DNA of 64,000 nt from Chenopodium formosanum. Its lineage: Eukaryota > Streptophyta > Magnoliopsida > Caryophyllales > Amaranthaceae. The stretch is from the NCBI GenBank assembly GCA_024500155.1, contig CM044860.1, positions 604,501-668,500 of the forward strand, in the 5' to 3' direction. Of this stretch, positions 1-13,300 are shown in pieces. The notes below the pieces were generated by a model. That model was not told where the DNA came from and ran no database searches. It saw only the letters and a list, made by a program, of their open reading frames with translations. A program made the position numbers and the translations under genes. Numbering within the stretch: position 1 is the stretch's first letter; each line of letters begins with the position of its first letter.

Positions 1-767
1 AATTAGATCCAATATAATCTAGAGAGTCATACCATACTCTTGTACCCTTCGGGGTTGTACTCTCATACCCTTTTTCATATATTGGATAATTAGTACTCGT
101 TGTTGGTGGGTTGTTTACCTCATTTGAGGGTTTTTCCCACGTTAAACTTGTGTGTCTCTTATTACTCTTCTTGTCCATCTTTTATCTATTTATTTCTCTA
201 TATCATTTTGTGCTTCCGCTTGCGCTCTTAAATCCTAACAGAAGTTGCAAATCACATAGTAAAATTGCTACGAGTAGTAAATACTCATTACGAAGTACAA
301 TATAATTAGAAGAAAATACAAAACGAAACTCTAAGAATTGTGATTTTTTTTAATAGGAGTAAGAATTGTGATTATAAAGTTGTTGAAAAAAGAGCTAGTT
401 AACTAATTGTTCTTCAAAATGACGCGTGATTTTACTATATATATACACGATTTAGTTATTAAAAGAAGTCTTTCACTTGTCTCTATACAATTCTAGACCT
501 TATACAAGTTTTTGCGAGAAATGTGAAATTCTTATTGAAATTAGAGAGAGCTATATACTAGCTAAGTTGCATGCAATAAAAAAAAATGTGAATCTCATTG
601 AAATGCCCCATCGTTGTATAAAATTAAATATAGCAAAACTCAAAATATAAATCTTCCAAACAAGCATGATATATTGATACGGTCATTTTTCAACATTTTC
701 TGTCTCTAAATAGTTGTAAGCTACTATTTTTAAGGTTCCATCTTTATCGATGTTTTCTATTCAATCA
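1..767. other. intergenic, no gene seen
   Basis: AT-rich spacer upstream of the first GDSL gene. The only sizeable frame (near 111-305) has no recognisable motif and looks accidental. I see no RNA gene or repeat that I can name here. Confidence 0.6.
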
Positions 768-1036
768 CTTTATATTGTAAATAATTTACTAAATTTGATC
801 CCATAAAGAAAGTAAAAAACATATAGTAGTATTAATTTTTATTATTATGTTACAATATTTTTTTTCCTTATTATATTAAAATATGTTTGAGAGAAAATCT
901 ATATAACTTTATATTGCAAATAATTTACTAAACTTGATCCCAGAAAGAAAGTAAAAAACATATAGTAGTATTAATTTTTATTATTATGTTACAATATTTT
1001 TTTTCCTTATTATATTAAAATATGTTTGAGAGAAAA
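768..1036. repeat. tandem direct duplication, about 139 bp period
   Basis: The stretch 768-897 is repeated at 907-1036 with only a few substitutions (for example TTGTAAAT versus TTGCAAAT and CCCATAAAG versus CCCAGAAAG). Copy offset is 139 bp. It lies about 110-380 bp upstream of the GDSL TATA box, so the duplication sits in the likely promoter. It is AT-rich and non-coding. Confidence 0.9.
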
Positions 1037-1148
1037 GTATTGTCAAAGTTAAAGTTAAATCCAGACAAACATTAAATAAAGAGACCAATTTTAGAATAAA
1101 TGTACTAAATGCTCACAAAAATCCAACCATGCAAATGTAAATTGTGTC

Positions 1149-1157
1149 TATAAAAAG
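1149..1157 (+). promoter_or_regulatory. TATA box of first GDSL gene
   Basis: TATAAAAAG lies 186 bp before the ATG at 1335, in a context (CCATGCAAATG shortly upstream) that resembles the region before the second GDSL gene (CCATGCAACAC then CTATAAAATC at 16921). Shared core-promoter layout in the two tandem copies supports the call. The transcription start is inferred, not shown. Confidence 0.6.
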
Positions 1158-1334
1158 GAAATGCAAAGGTTCGCTAATCACTCTACCAATTCTCGACGAC
1201 TCATACGCACATTATTATTTAATTTTTGTATGTATTTGCACACGATCATTTTTTGAGACATAAATCAACAATCCTAAACACACATTTTTATTTTATTTTT
1301 TTTCACAAAAAAAAAAAGAAAGAACATTTATAGA

Positions 1335-4300
1335 ATGTCTAGAACTCCAAATAGCAATTCCATTTCCATAAATCTCTTCATCACCCTTTCTTTCTTTGTA
1401 TTGGCTAGCTATAGCAATGTCGTCGTCGACGCCTCGCCAACAAATTTAAACAACGGAAGTAATTTGCGGGGAATGTTCATTTTTGGGAGCTCAATTGTTG
1501 ATAATGGTAACAACAATAATTTGTTTGGAAATTTTGCCAAGGCAAATTATTTACCATATGGTATTGATCTTGCATTGGGTCCAACGGGTCGATTTTCGAA
1601 TGGAAAGAATGTAGCCGATCTTATTGCCGATCACCTTAAGCTTCCTCTTGTTCCACCCTTCTGTGATCCTAATACTAAGGGTAAATCTATTGTTCATGGT
1701 GTTAATTTCGGGTCCGGTGGTTCGGGCATCCTTGATGTAACTGGTGTTTTACTGGTAAACATACATTATAATTTCTTTTTAAAGGAAGTTTGAGTTATCA
1801 TGGTTTAATTCTTGCATTGCACTCCCACCAATAAAAGAACACATTAGGGCACATACTAGATTCTAATAATGAGCTTAATTAATTTATTTCCTTTATTGGA
1901 ATTCTTCAAGTTTTGTGTATTTTAGCTATCAAATGATTTGAAATTATAATGGAAATTATATTGCATTGATTCACCACAATAATATATATACTCTTGGAGT
2001 GTAAGATCTAAATTAAAATTATATTGTCTGAACCTATTTCATTGTTTTTGCCAAAAAAAAGTAATTTTGGAATTCGTATGAAAAATGTAGAAACCCAAAA
2101 TTGACTTGTAATTGGTTGTTCCTTATTCATGTTAAGATTGAATGAAAATGTAGAAGTCGACTTTTATTATTTATTCCGTGTTCATCTTATGATTGATTAA
2201 CAATTATTCGTAAGTTACGGAGTATATATATTATTTGACCCATTTATCACGCAATATTTTTAAGTAGAGTAAAAAATGTTGATCATAGTTAAAATTCATT
2301 TTTAAGGAGGAACTAATTAATTAATGAAGAAATTGATTGTTGAGTAAGCTAATCATAATTAAGATCAATGTATCACAGAGTAATAATATCAAATTAACCG
2401 TGAAAAAAAATCAAAATGTATTTTGGAATAGATGAAGTAAAAACTTAAGTAACAACCTAAGTTTTATAAAGTACCGTACCGTACATATAAGTAGTTACAT
2501 TATGACATGACTCTTGTGATGGTTGTGACTTGTGAGTCATTTAATAACATTATGACATTTACTCATGTATCATTTTGTAACCTTTTTGCATGGGACGTTG
2601 AGTAAATAATATTGATGGACCCTGTAATTCCTCTGTTTTACAAGTATATCTTTGCTTTAAATACAGGGTGTTACAAGTATGAACAATCAAATTAAGAATT
2701 TTAAGAACAAGATTTTGCCTCAATTGGAGACCGAAATTGGGCGTAAAGCACACAAAGTACTTCCTGAGTACTTGTTTTTGGTGGGAGCTGGAAATAACGA
2801 TTACTCTTCCTATTACCTCTTGCACGAAAACATCATTTGGACTCCCGAAGTCTTTGCTGCTAAGCTTATCAGTAACTTGTTTGCCCAACTCAAGGTATGA
2901 ATTGTTCGTTAACATACATGATCATTTATTATTACTGGTCAAATGAGTACTCCGTAATAGATATCTTTGACTACGTAATATAGAGTCTCTATAAAAGAAA
3001 CATACTGAGTACAAGATAAAATATCTACTCTTCGACTTACTTGTTACATCTAAATTTTTTATTTATCTTATATGATGACTAAGCAGGTAATATGTTGGTG
3101 TGTAATTGTACGGGATAATACCGGTAGTAAAAGCTAATTAGCCGGTAATATCTTCTAATACCGCTAAACAACTGTTGATTAGTAAGAAAGCTCAAATATC
3201 CATAACGGCCTTTCCAAACAGCCACGTGGAGAGCTGCTTGAGGCCACGTAGGCACCTGCTGCCTACAGGGTCGGTTTGCCACCTATCGTTATAGGTGGCA
3301 CCAGCTTGGTTGTTTCCCTATATATACCCAAGCAAATGTTCACCTAAAGGTACAATCTTTTTTTCTCTCTCTCTCTACATATCTAAAACACTTTCTCTCT
3401 CTTCACTCTTTCTCCTTATCGGATTGCTGACTTTAGCATCGGAGAGGTTATTCCCGGATAACCCCCGGGTTAGCTTATCTGTGTTGACTGTGCAGGTGCA
3501 TAATTGGACGGTAAACCTTTACCAACCCACGAAGATTATTTGTACCGGAGCTCACCCGGAACACTTGGCGCTAGAAGGAGGGGATAGTAATAACTTCTAT
3601 CGTCCAAATAACCTTCGCCAGTCATGGAAGAAAACCAGGAAACCATAACGCCGATAACAGAAGCTGAAAACCGTCAGTTTGATAGTAACGTCCTTAATGT
3701 CAATGCAAACAAAACCGTCAACGCAATACCTGAGATTGAGGTGGAGGATGAAACTCATCTTCTCCACAAGAATACCGTGAATACACCGGTAACACCCGAA
3801 CGAAGTCCAGCACGGATACCGAATCCCCTGGAGGAATTTACCCCTGAGGAGTTAGAAGTAACCGTAAGGGTAATGAAAGCGATGTCTCGGAAGAGGAAGG
3901 AGGCTGAAGCTGCAGCTAATAAGGGGCAAGTTAGTATACCGGCCATTCCTGTGATCGTGAACCTAGCGAGCCAATTCAACCAGGCAGACCAGCAACCGCC
4001 GCCCCCGCCCCAGAATCGGGGAATAATTGTCCCAAGTGAGCGTCAGCCTACCCATGGTACGCAAATAGAGGACTCAGGGTCCCGGCAACACGAGATTAGT
4101 AGCGGGCTAGTGAGACGTATAGCCAGAGCTATAGTCAGGCCGAGAGTATCACCTTTCACCCAGGAGGTACTGGATCAGCAAATGGAAAGAATAAAAATGC
4201 CGGCATGCACCTTTGACGGCAAGGGAGATCCCAAGCGATACGTAGCGGCATTTGAAAGCCATATGCTACTTTATACAGACACTGACGCGGTATGGTGTAA

Positions 4301-7300
4301 GGTGTTCCCGACAACACTAACAGGACCAGCCTCAGATTGGTTTTCCAATTTGGAGAATGGATCAATTGATTGCTTCGATACCTTGGTAGAGCTGTTTACC
4401 GGCCAGTATATCAGCAACAGTGCAAGGCAGAGAACTTCTGGAGAGCTTATGTCGGTCAGGCAAAGAAGAGACGAGTCCCTTAGGGATTTCATAAGGAGAT
4501 TTAATAGTGAGGCTAATACGATACCAAAATTACAGCAATAAATAGCTGTAATGGCTTTGATGAACGGTTTGGGAGATAATGATTTCAAAAAATACATGGC
4601 AAGGAAGTCCTTCCCGAATTTAGGCGTGGCCTTTGGCAAGGCCTATGAATACATAAAAAGCGAGGAGTTATTGAAAACCAGTAGTCAGATAGCGGCATCA
4701 GAGCCCTCTCGAAGACAGAATGACAATGTTGCGCCTAGTACTTACGCCGGCGAAGTAAACAGACAGCAACAGCAACCAAACCAACAAAGAACCGGTAGGC
4801 CACCCAGAGGTCTTGGCCGGTACAGCAGTTACACGCAACTAAACACACCAAGGGCCGCAATATATTCAATAAATCAGCACAGAGAGGACTGGACACGACT
4901 GGCACCAATGATAACCAAGGGGCGAGACACGAAAAAATATTGCATGTTTCACAGGGATATCGGCCATTATACGGAAGAATGTACCCAATTGAAAGAAAAC
5001 ATAGAAGACCTCATTAGAAAGGGCCACCTGTCCCAGTATCGAGCTCAGGCAGGCCCAAGTCGGCAGCAAGCCCCACAACCCAGACAAAGTGAGTATCGAA
5101 GGCAAGGTGACTCGTCCATGCAAGATGACACCTACCGGTGTAATCACAGCGGGGAATACCGTCAAGGGAATAATGCGCCAGGTCACAAGATTACAATAGA
5201 GGTTATAACCGGTGGTCCGGTGCATGGGGGATCAGTTAGCGGGGCGAAAAGAGTCTGTCTGAGCACAGGCATACAGTGAATGCATTGGGTGTGGATGAGC
5301 GACCAAGGCCCGCGTCGATGCCGTCAGTATCTTTCTCGGAGGCAGATGCCAAGGGCTTGGTATTTCCTCACGATGATCCATTGGTTTTAATTCTGACGGT
5401 CAATGGAGTCAACATCAAGCGAGTGTTGGTTGATGGAGGGAGCTCCGCTAACATCCTGTTTGCGGAAGCATTTGACGCGATGAGGATAGGCCGGAAGTAC
5501 TTGACCCCGGTATCGTATCCCGTTATCGGTTTCAACGGATCTACAGTAAGGCCGGAAGAAAGTATAGCTTTGCAAGTTAGAATTGGCGAAGGCATGGCGG
5601 CCAGGGATGTCATGACGGAATTTTTAATAATTGATGTGCCCTCAGCATATAACGCTATTTTCGGTAGACCCCTGATCCATGATGTGCAGGGAATAGTATC
5701 AACATATCATTTTACGATGGTGTATGTTTCGAATCTGGGGAAGGCATAGCGTGTTAGGGGAGGTCAGACAATGGCCAGGGAGTGTTATGTAACAGCTCTA
5801 AAGCAGCCTAACCGACAACCCCAGGCCGAGCAGGCAATGCAGAAAAGGGGACGAGCCATATCTGCGCATAACTTAGCAATGGAGAATTTCGACACACGCC
5901 CGGCAGCGGTCCCCCGTCCTTCGTCGGGAGGAGAGACAATAGAAGTCGAGTTGCAACCTGGGGTGTCGGGAAGAACAGTGCGAGTAGGGTCCGACATGGA
6001 TGTTGATACCCATTGTCGTGGAACTCTTACGGGAGAACGCTGATGTGTTCGCTTTCTCGGCAGATGAAATGCCCGGGATCCACCCAGATGTTATAGTACA
6101 TAAGCTGAGCGTGGATAGAAATGCCAGGCCGGTTAGGCAGAAAAAACGTAACTTCTCGACAGAAAAGATAGAAGCGATACAAGCAGAAGTAAACAAATTG
6201 CTAGCGGCGGGGTTTATTGAGCCTTGCATGTACCCTGAATGGTTAGCAAACGTAGTCATGGTGAGGAAGCCGTCAGGAAAATGGAGGATGTGCGTGGATT
6301 TTACGGACCTGAATAAAGCCTGCCCAAAGGATTGCTATCCTCTGCCCCGAATAGATAGGCTGGTAGACTCCACTTCCGGCCACGCTTTGCTTAGTTTTAT
6401 GGATGCCTTCTCGGGATACCATCAAGTCAGCCTGTATGCACCGGATAGAACGAAAGCGGCGTTTATTACTGATACCGGCGTATTTTGTTATAAGGCAATG
6501 CCATTTGGGTTACGAAACGCCGGGGCAACATATCATAAACTGGTAGACAAAGTCTTTGCAAATCAGAAAGGAAGAAACGTAGAAGTACATGTTGACAACT
6601 CCATCGTAAAAAGCCGGTTAGCCACTGATCACGTTACAGATTTAAGGGAGACGTTTGAAACTTTGCGTCAGTACCGGATGAAGCTCAATCCGGAAAAATG
6701 CGTCTTTGGAGTTCGTTCGGGGAAATTCTTGGGGTTTATGGTTAGTGAAAGGGGGATAGATGCAAATCCTGACAAAATAAAAGCTATACTTAGCCTACCG
6801 CAACCAAAGTCAATAAAGGACATACAGAAACTTACCGGACGCATGGCAGCGCTGACAAGGTTTATTAGCAAGTCGGCTGGTAAGGCCTTACCATTCTTTG
6901 TAGTCCTCCGGCAAAATAAAACATTCGTTTGGGGGGAAAAGCAGGCAAAGGCATTAGAGGTGGTCAAAACCCATCTAAGGTCCCTTCCGACCATAGCACG
7001 GCCGGAACAGGGAGAAAGCCTGCAGTTATATATCTCGGCATCTCCAAAGACGGTTGCAGCGGTGCTGATAGTGGAACGAAAGAAAGCATAAATGCCAATT
7101 TATTTTGTGAGCCATGTCCTGAACGCGGCAGAAAGACGATACCCTCTGATAGAGAAAATTGCATATGCGGTGGTTTTAGCTGCAAGAAAAACTTCGGCCA
7201 TATTTTGATGCACATACCATCGAAGTCTTGACAAATCAGCCGTTAGAGAAGTCTTTGCAGAAAATGGAGACGTCAGGAAGATTGCTCAAATGGGCAGTAG

Positions 7301-10300
7301 AGTTGTCGGAGTACGTTATAATTTACAAGCCACGAGTGTCAATAAAGGCTCAGGCATTATCTGATTTCATTGTGGAAACATCCTACACCGAAGAAGAAGA
7401 AGTCAATGGCGTGTGGAAGGTCTCCGTTGACGGCTCCTCAGCATCAACGGGCTCCGGAGCCGGTATCGTCATGATATCACCGCAAGGGGACATATTCGAA
7501 TATGCTATCAAATTCAAGTTCAAAGCCTCAAATAATGAAGCTGAGTATGAGGCAGCACTTGTGGGAGTACAGTTATGCGTTGCGGCTGAGGCAAAGCGGA
7601 TAGAACTCACGACTGACTCACAACTGGTAGCAAATCAGTTTGACGGCACTTATGAGGCAAAGGAACAAACAATGATGGCCTACTTGGCCAAGTTGAAAGC
7701 GATAACGGACAACCTGGAAATGTTTGTAATACAATTGGTGCCAAGAGCAAAAAACACACAGGCAGACGCCTTGGCAAAACTGGCAAGTTCAAGCTTCAAT
7801 GATCTGGAACGCACTGTAATGGTGGAGCTTCTGGAACGAAGGAGTATTGACCCCGACAACACTCCAAAAGAGGTGAATTGCATGACTAACGACCAAGAAT
7901 GGTATGATGGCGTGCTGGCCTACAAAGTGCACAACGTCTTATCGGCGGATAAAATACAAGCCCAGAAGATAAAGAAGGATAGTATCTGGTTTGTCATGTT
8001 CAAAGGAATGCTGTACAAAAGGGGGTTCTCGCTACCATTGCGAAGGTGCATATCGGCCTATGAGTCAGCTAGGCTGATAGAAGGAATCCACGAAGGGGAT
8101 TGTGGAAATCATGCCGGAGGCCGATCAATGTCCTTGGAAGCAATGAAAAGAGGGTATTACTGGCCAACAATGAATGCTGATACTCTAGCGTACGCGAAAA
8201 AATGCGATAAATGTCAAAAATTTGGGCCGGCAATAAATCAACCGCCAAACGACTTGACACCAATTCTAAATCCGATACCGTTTGCACAATGGGGAATGGA
8301 CATTATCGGGCCTTTTACGTCAGCAACTGGGAGCAGAAAATTTCTGATAGTAGGGATTGACTACTTCACCAAGTGGATAGAGGCGGAACCGGTAGCAAAA
8401 ATAACAGCGGGTGAGGTAAAAAAGTTTATCTGGAAGAGTATATTCACCCGATTTGGCCTACCGGTAGCAATGGTGTTTGACCACGGCTCCCAATTTGATT
8501 GCAACCCAGTTAAGAACTTCCTCAGCATATACAAAGTAAAATTTGCATACGCGGCAGTCTGTCATCCCCAGTCAAACGGCCAGGCGGAGGCCGCAAATAA
8601 GCATATACTAACGGCATTGAAAAAGAAGGTAGAAGATGCGAAGGGCTTGTGGGCATATCTGATCCCGGAAATATTATGGGCAAATAGAACAACAACAAGG
8701 GAAACTACTGGGGAGTCGCCATTCAACCTTGCTTTCGGCTCGGAAGCCGTTATTCCGGCTGAAGTAGGACTCCCTACGTTTCGTGTTCAGCATTTTTGTG
8801 AGGATCAGAATGACTTGCTCCTAAGACAGAAATTAGACTTCTTACCTGAAACGCGGCTTACGGCTGCCATCAAATTAGCGGCATATAAAAATCGTATGAG
8901 TCAAGTATATAACAAGAGAGTCAATTACCGGCCTCTGGAAGATGGAGACTTGGTCCTTCGTCGAACTGCCGCAACGGGTAAAGGAAACGCAGATGGCAAG
9001 CTCACTGCAAACTGGGAAGGCCCCTATCAAGTATACGAAACAGTCCGCCAAGGATCGTATCGGTTGATGACTTTAGAAGGAGTACCGTTAAAAAATGTTT
9101 GGAATACAAGCGTCCTCAAGAAATACTATGTTTAAAAATCTTTTTTGTTTTTCATGTTTAGTACCGGCATGACATGTAGTCATGGTTCAGCGTTCTTTGT
9201 TATTTCTTATGTTGTAGGCAAACTCTATGGCTGTAATTTGTTTTAACAATTTTGGCCAAGGCCGTTAATAAGAGTAGTATGTAGTATAACATATGGAGCC
9301 ATCCCCTACTTTCGATATGATCTGATAAACAACCTAGCTAGCTGTCTCTTTCATTCAAGTAAGGAGGAAGGTTGGATAACTAATGCGCCTCAAGGCGAGT
9401 TGAAATTGACGGTCTGATCCACTGTCAATACTCGGCCTGCTAAAGGCTGCGTATATACGAAAAACACCGACAATACCAGAATGATAAGGAATTTCGAAAT
9501 CAATTTCTAAGGAAATTAATCGCGGAATTCGGGGGCATATGCCTAATGTGTGCCTATTATGCCTAATATGCCTATGTGTTGGAATCAAAAAAGTGGAGTC
9601 GAAAAGGCAAAAAACAAAGAAAAGGCCGATAATTTGATAGAACTAGAAATAGTTTAAATAGCAAAGCATTATAAAATTTTGCGTACAGATAAGCAAACAA
9701 GTATACAATTACAATACAGTTATAGAAATTGCAGACGAGCATAGTGCATTTACGGCATTAGAATGAATACAGAAAAGAAAACGCGTAAGTTTCTTTCAAA
9801 CAAAAGTGACGGTAAAACCATTCAGAATACGAGTATAACGGAGAAACTATTTAGTTTTGTGCAGTAAAAATATACAGGTTACCAAATCCAGATACAGTTG
9901 ATAAGTGATTAAGCAAGCAGAAAATAAAAATTGTCAGGACATACACATATGAAGTCGACAGCCATCACCTAAAAAAGACAAGGGTTAGATCGGCCAAAAT
10001 ACAAATCATAAAAATTGTCTTAACAAAAACAAACATAAGCTGCTCAACAATGAGCCTTAACAATTACAAATAAAGAGGACCCGCATGATTCCGGTGATGA
10101 CTGCCCGCCCTATTAATCCTTCTTCATTTCAGGCACCTTGTGGGGGACAGCTTCAGAGGTGCCGACAGCCTTGTCCTCACCGACAGGACTAGCAATAATG
10201 GCATCAGCAAACTCCTCTTCCGGCAAATCACGCGGATCCAGATTCTTCAACACTTCAATTGGAGGAGGGTTATCAAAATAGTCTCCCTCATAGCTGGTAG

Positions 10301-13300
10301 GGGAGAGGTGCATATCATCACCATAAGCAGTCTCAGCTGCCTGCCATTTGTCTGCATCCCAGTTCTCGGCCTTGCAGACACAGCGGTGCGCAGCTACCCA
10401 TCCGCTAGTGTATCGGTCCACTAGCAAGTTCCGGTAATGGTCAGACTACATGAACCGATTGACTGCTCGGCGCCTGATACCGGGTTTGTCCTCTTCAGCC
10501 TTTTTCAAACTCCTCCAACTTCGTTTTGGCCTCCTTCTCTGTCTTTAGTTGCAGCTCGAGGTCGGTAATTCTCTTTTGCATGGATTCCTGGTTGGCCAGC
10601 TTAGTGTTCAGAACAATTATATTGTTCTCCAACGTTTTCACATTGGCCGTCAGTTTATCCTTCTCTCTGATAGCAGCTTGTCGGGCGTCATCACATTTTT
10701 TAAACTTTGTCTCGGCCTGATCATGACAGCGCTGATAGTAACGGTACATGTGTACCACCTCAACCGCCGAGTTGACAGTCTATAAAAAGAAAGGGGGGGA
10801 AAGAGAATTGTTATACAACTGTATATAATTAGGCATTAAAAAAAAAGAAGAAAGAAAAAAGGATAAAGACTATCTTACCCGGAGCATGTCGTTCATCATT
10901 TGGCCGCAAGGAGCGATAAGCTTATCAACAGGCCTGTCTGCCGGCGTGGCCAGATCCTTCAGCACTCTCCAACCCATGCTGCCGCCGGTATTGGGGTCGT
11001 CACAGATAACAGACTCCCCCCGATTTACATTAATGCGAGGATGCCACGGCTCGCCAGCACTGCCGCTAGGAACTAACAACTCTTCAGCTACTTCGGCAGG
11101 CACCTTCATATGGGGGACCTCAATGTAATCCCCATTCATCACCGGAATGAAGGCGTTTTTGCTGCTAGCAGACCTCCCCGACACCCGAGTTTGTCGGTGC
11201 CTCAAAGAAGGATCTTCGGCCGGCACCACCTTCTCAGTTGCAACAACCTTCTCTGCCGCAACAACGCTTGCATCAGTAGGCTTTCGCAGATGGATGTTTA
11301 GTTTTTTGATGCCGGAAGGACGGTCACCATCATCCTCCAAATTCACAACGTTCAAGGTTTCTTCCGGCACCTGCCTGTTCTTAGCAGCTTCATCTTGTTT
11401 CTGCTTTTTATGCTGGTCACGGCTCGACAGATCACTGGCTCTCTTGGAAGCATTAGCCCCGCCTCTCTTGACCAGAAGGGTGCGAGCTTTTGTCCTGCGT
11501 TGCTCGTTGGAAGTCATATCTTGTCTTCTTCTCTTCTTCCCTTTTAGAGCACGAGTGCAATACACAGACAGTGTATCGTAATTATCTTTTGGATTGGGAG
11601 GACACTGGAATTTCACTCGGCCGTTAGGATGCAAACCCAAACTAGCAAAGTTTAACTTATTAATACCTACAACACAGCAAGCACACAAAGAATAAATACG
11701 GGTAACAGGGCAGCGAAACTTAAGTACTCTGAAAGTCGAGATACCGATATGGCAGTCAGTTATTTTGAAATAACTGGTTCTGGGCATCAAAATATTTCAA
11801 TAAAAAGTATGTATGTATAAATTAACAATAATAAAAATAAATAAAATAATAATAATAATAATAGTAATAAAAAAAAATGATAATGAAAATGATGAAATAA
11901 AACAAAGCTATTAATATGAGAAGAACCATACCAAATTCGTCAGTCCAGCAGAGACCGACATGAGACAAAAGGGCGTTACCCAAGATATAATTACAGTTGG
12001 GTAGCCACACCCCCGGTACAGCTTTGTTCTTACTACCGGCCTTTACATATGTACAATCAAAAAATTTACAAGCATACTTCTCTATCTCACCTAATCTTCT
12101 ACTCCTAATAGTATCAAACATGCTATGAGGGGGATAGAAACATCTGCGAACTTTGTAGTCTTCAGGAACACTTAGAAAATAGAAATTCTCCATCCAACCT
12201 TTACAACTGGTCAGTTTCGGCCAGACTGTACATTTACCACGGGCCGTGAACAATGACCAAAACCCTGGTGACTGACTATCTCTCTTTAACTAGTTAAGGG
12301 TGCGAAACAAGTTCAATGTAAGAAGGAAGTCCATGAATATCATAACCCACACCAGTGAGATAAGGTTACGGATAACAATGGGCGTTAGCCGCGCCACACA
12401 TACATTCCAAGCCCTGAAAATTTTCTCGATAAAAGGATGCAACGGAAACCGTAAACCATACTCAAGATGTTTCGCATAAACGACTATATGAACTTCAGGA
12501 CAGTCAAGAGCAGTTTGACCCTCTTTAGGTAATTTCAAATCATAGCCATCAGGAAGGTTGAAGAAGTGGGCGCCGATACGGCAATACTCTTTCTCGGTAG
12601 CCTTCTCGAGCCATTCTGGGTCAACTTTCGTCGACACAACCTTGTACTCGGCCTTTAGTTCAAGAGGTTCTCGGTATTTTGGGTCGTCATTTTCAGAGTC
12701 ATACCCTTCATCCACACTCTCTTCTTTCAAGACGGCATCGCTTCTTTCAGCGGCCTCACCCTCTCTCACCCGTACCACCAACTCACTAGTCTCAGTATCT
12801 TGACTACCATCCCCACTACCGGCAGCCTCAGACTCCTCACCACCACTCTCACCTGCACCCTCATCCTGACTGTTAACTACACTTTCCCCATCCATTCCTT
12901 CCAAAGACCTCTCAACTGACTGAACATGTTCCTCACCGACATCAGAGGTTTCTTCAACCACAGGTTCTTTACCTGCACGACGCTCAGAGGTTTCACCTTC
13001 CTCAAGCTGATAACTAATTCTTTTGGTTCTCGGCATTGCCGTTGTTTTACGACCTATCTTGCCTAAATTCGATCCGTACTGAATAATCTCGAAAGTAGAC
13101 TCCAACTGGGGGCAAATGCTTATCGGGGAGACTGAGATGATCTCAACGTCTTCTAAAATACTAGACCAAGAAGGCTGACAAGACTTTTCAACTTCTTTCA
13201 CTGGAGCTGAGGACAAGGGTGCAAACGGGTCAGCCTCACCGGCCTTACCCGAAGTCGAGTTTTGAGCAAATTCAGGCATAAACTTAACAAACACAACCAC

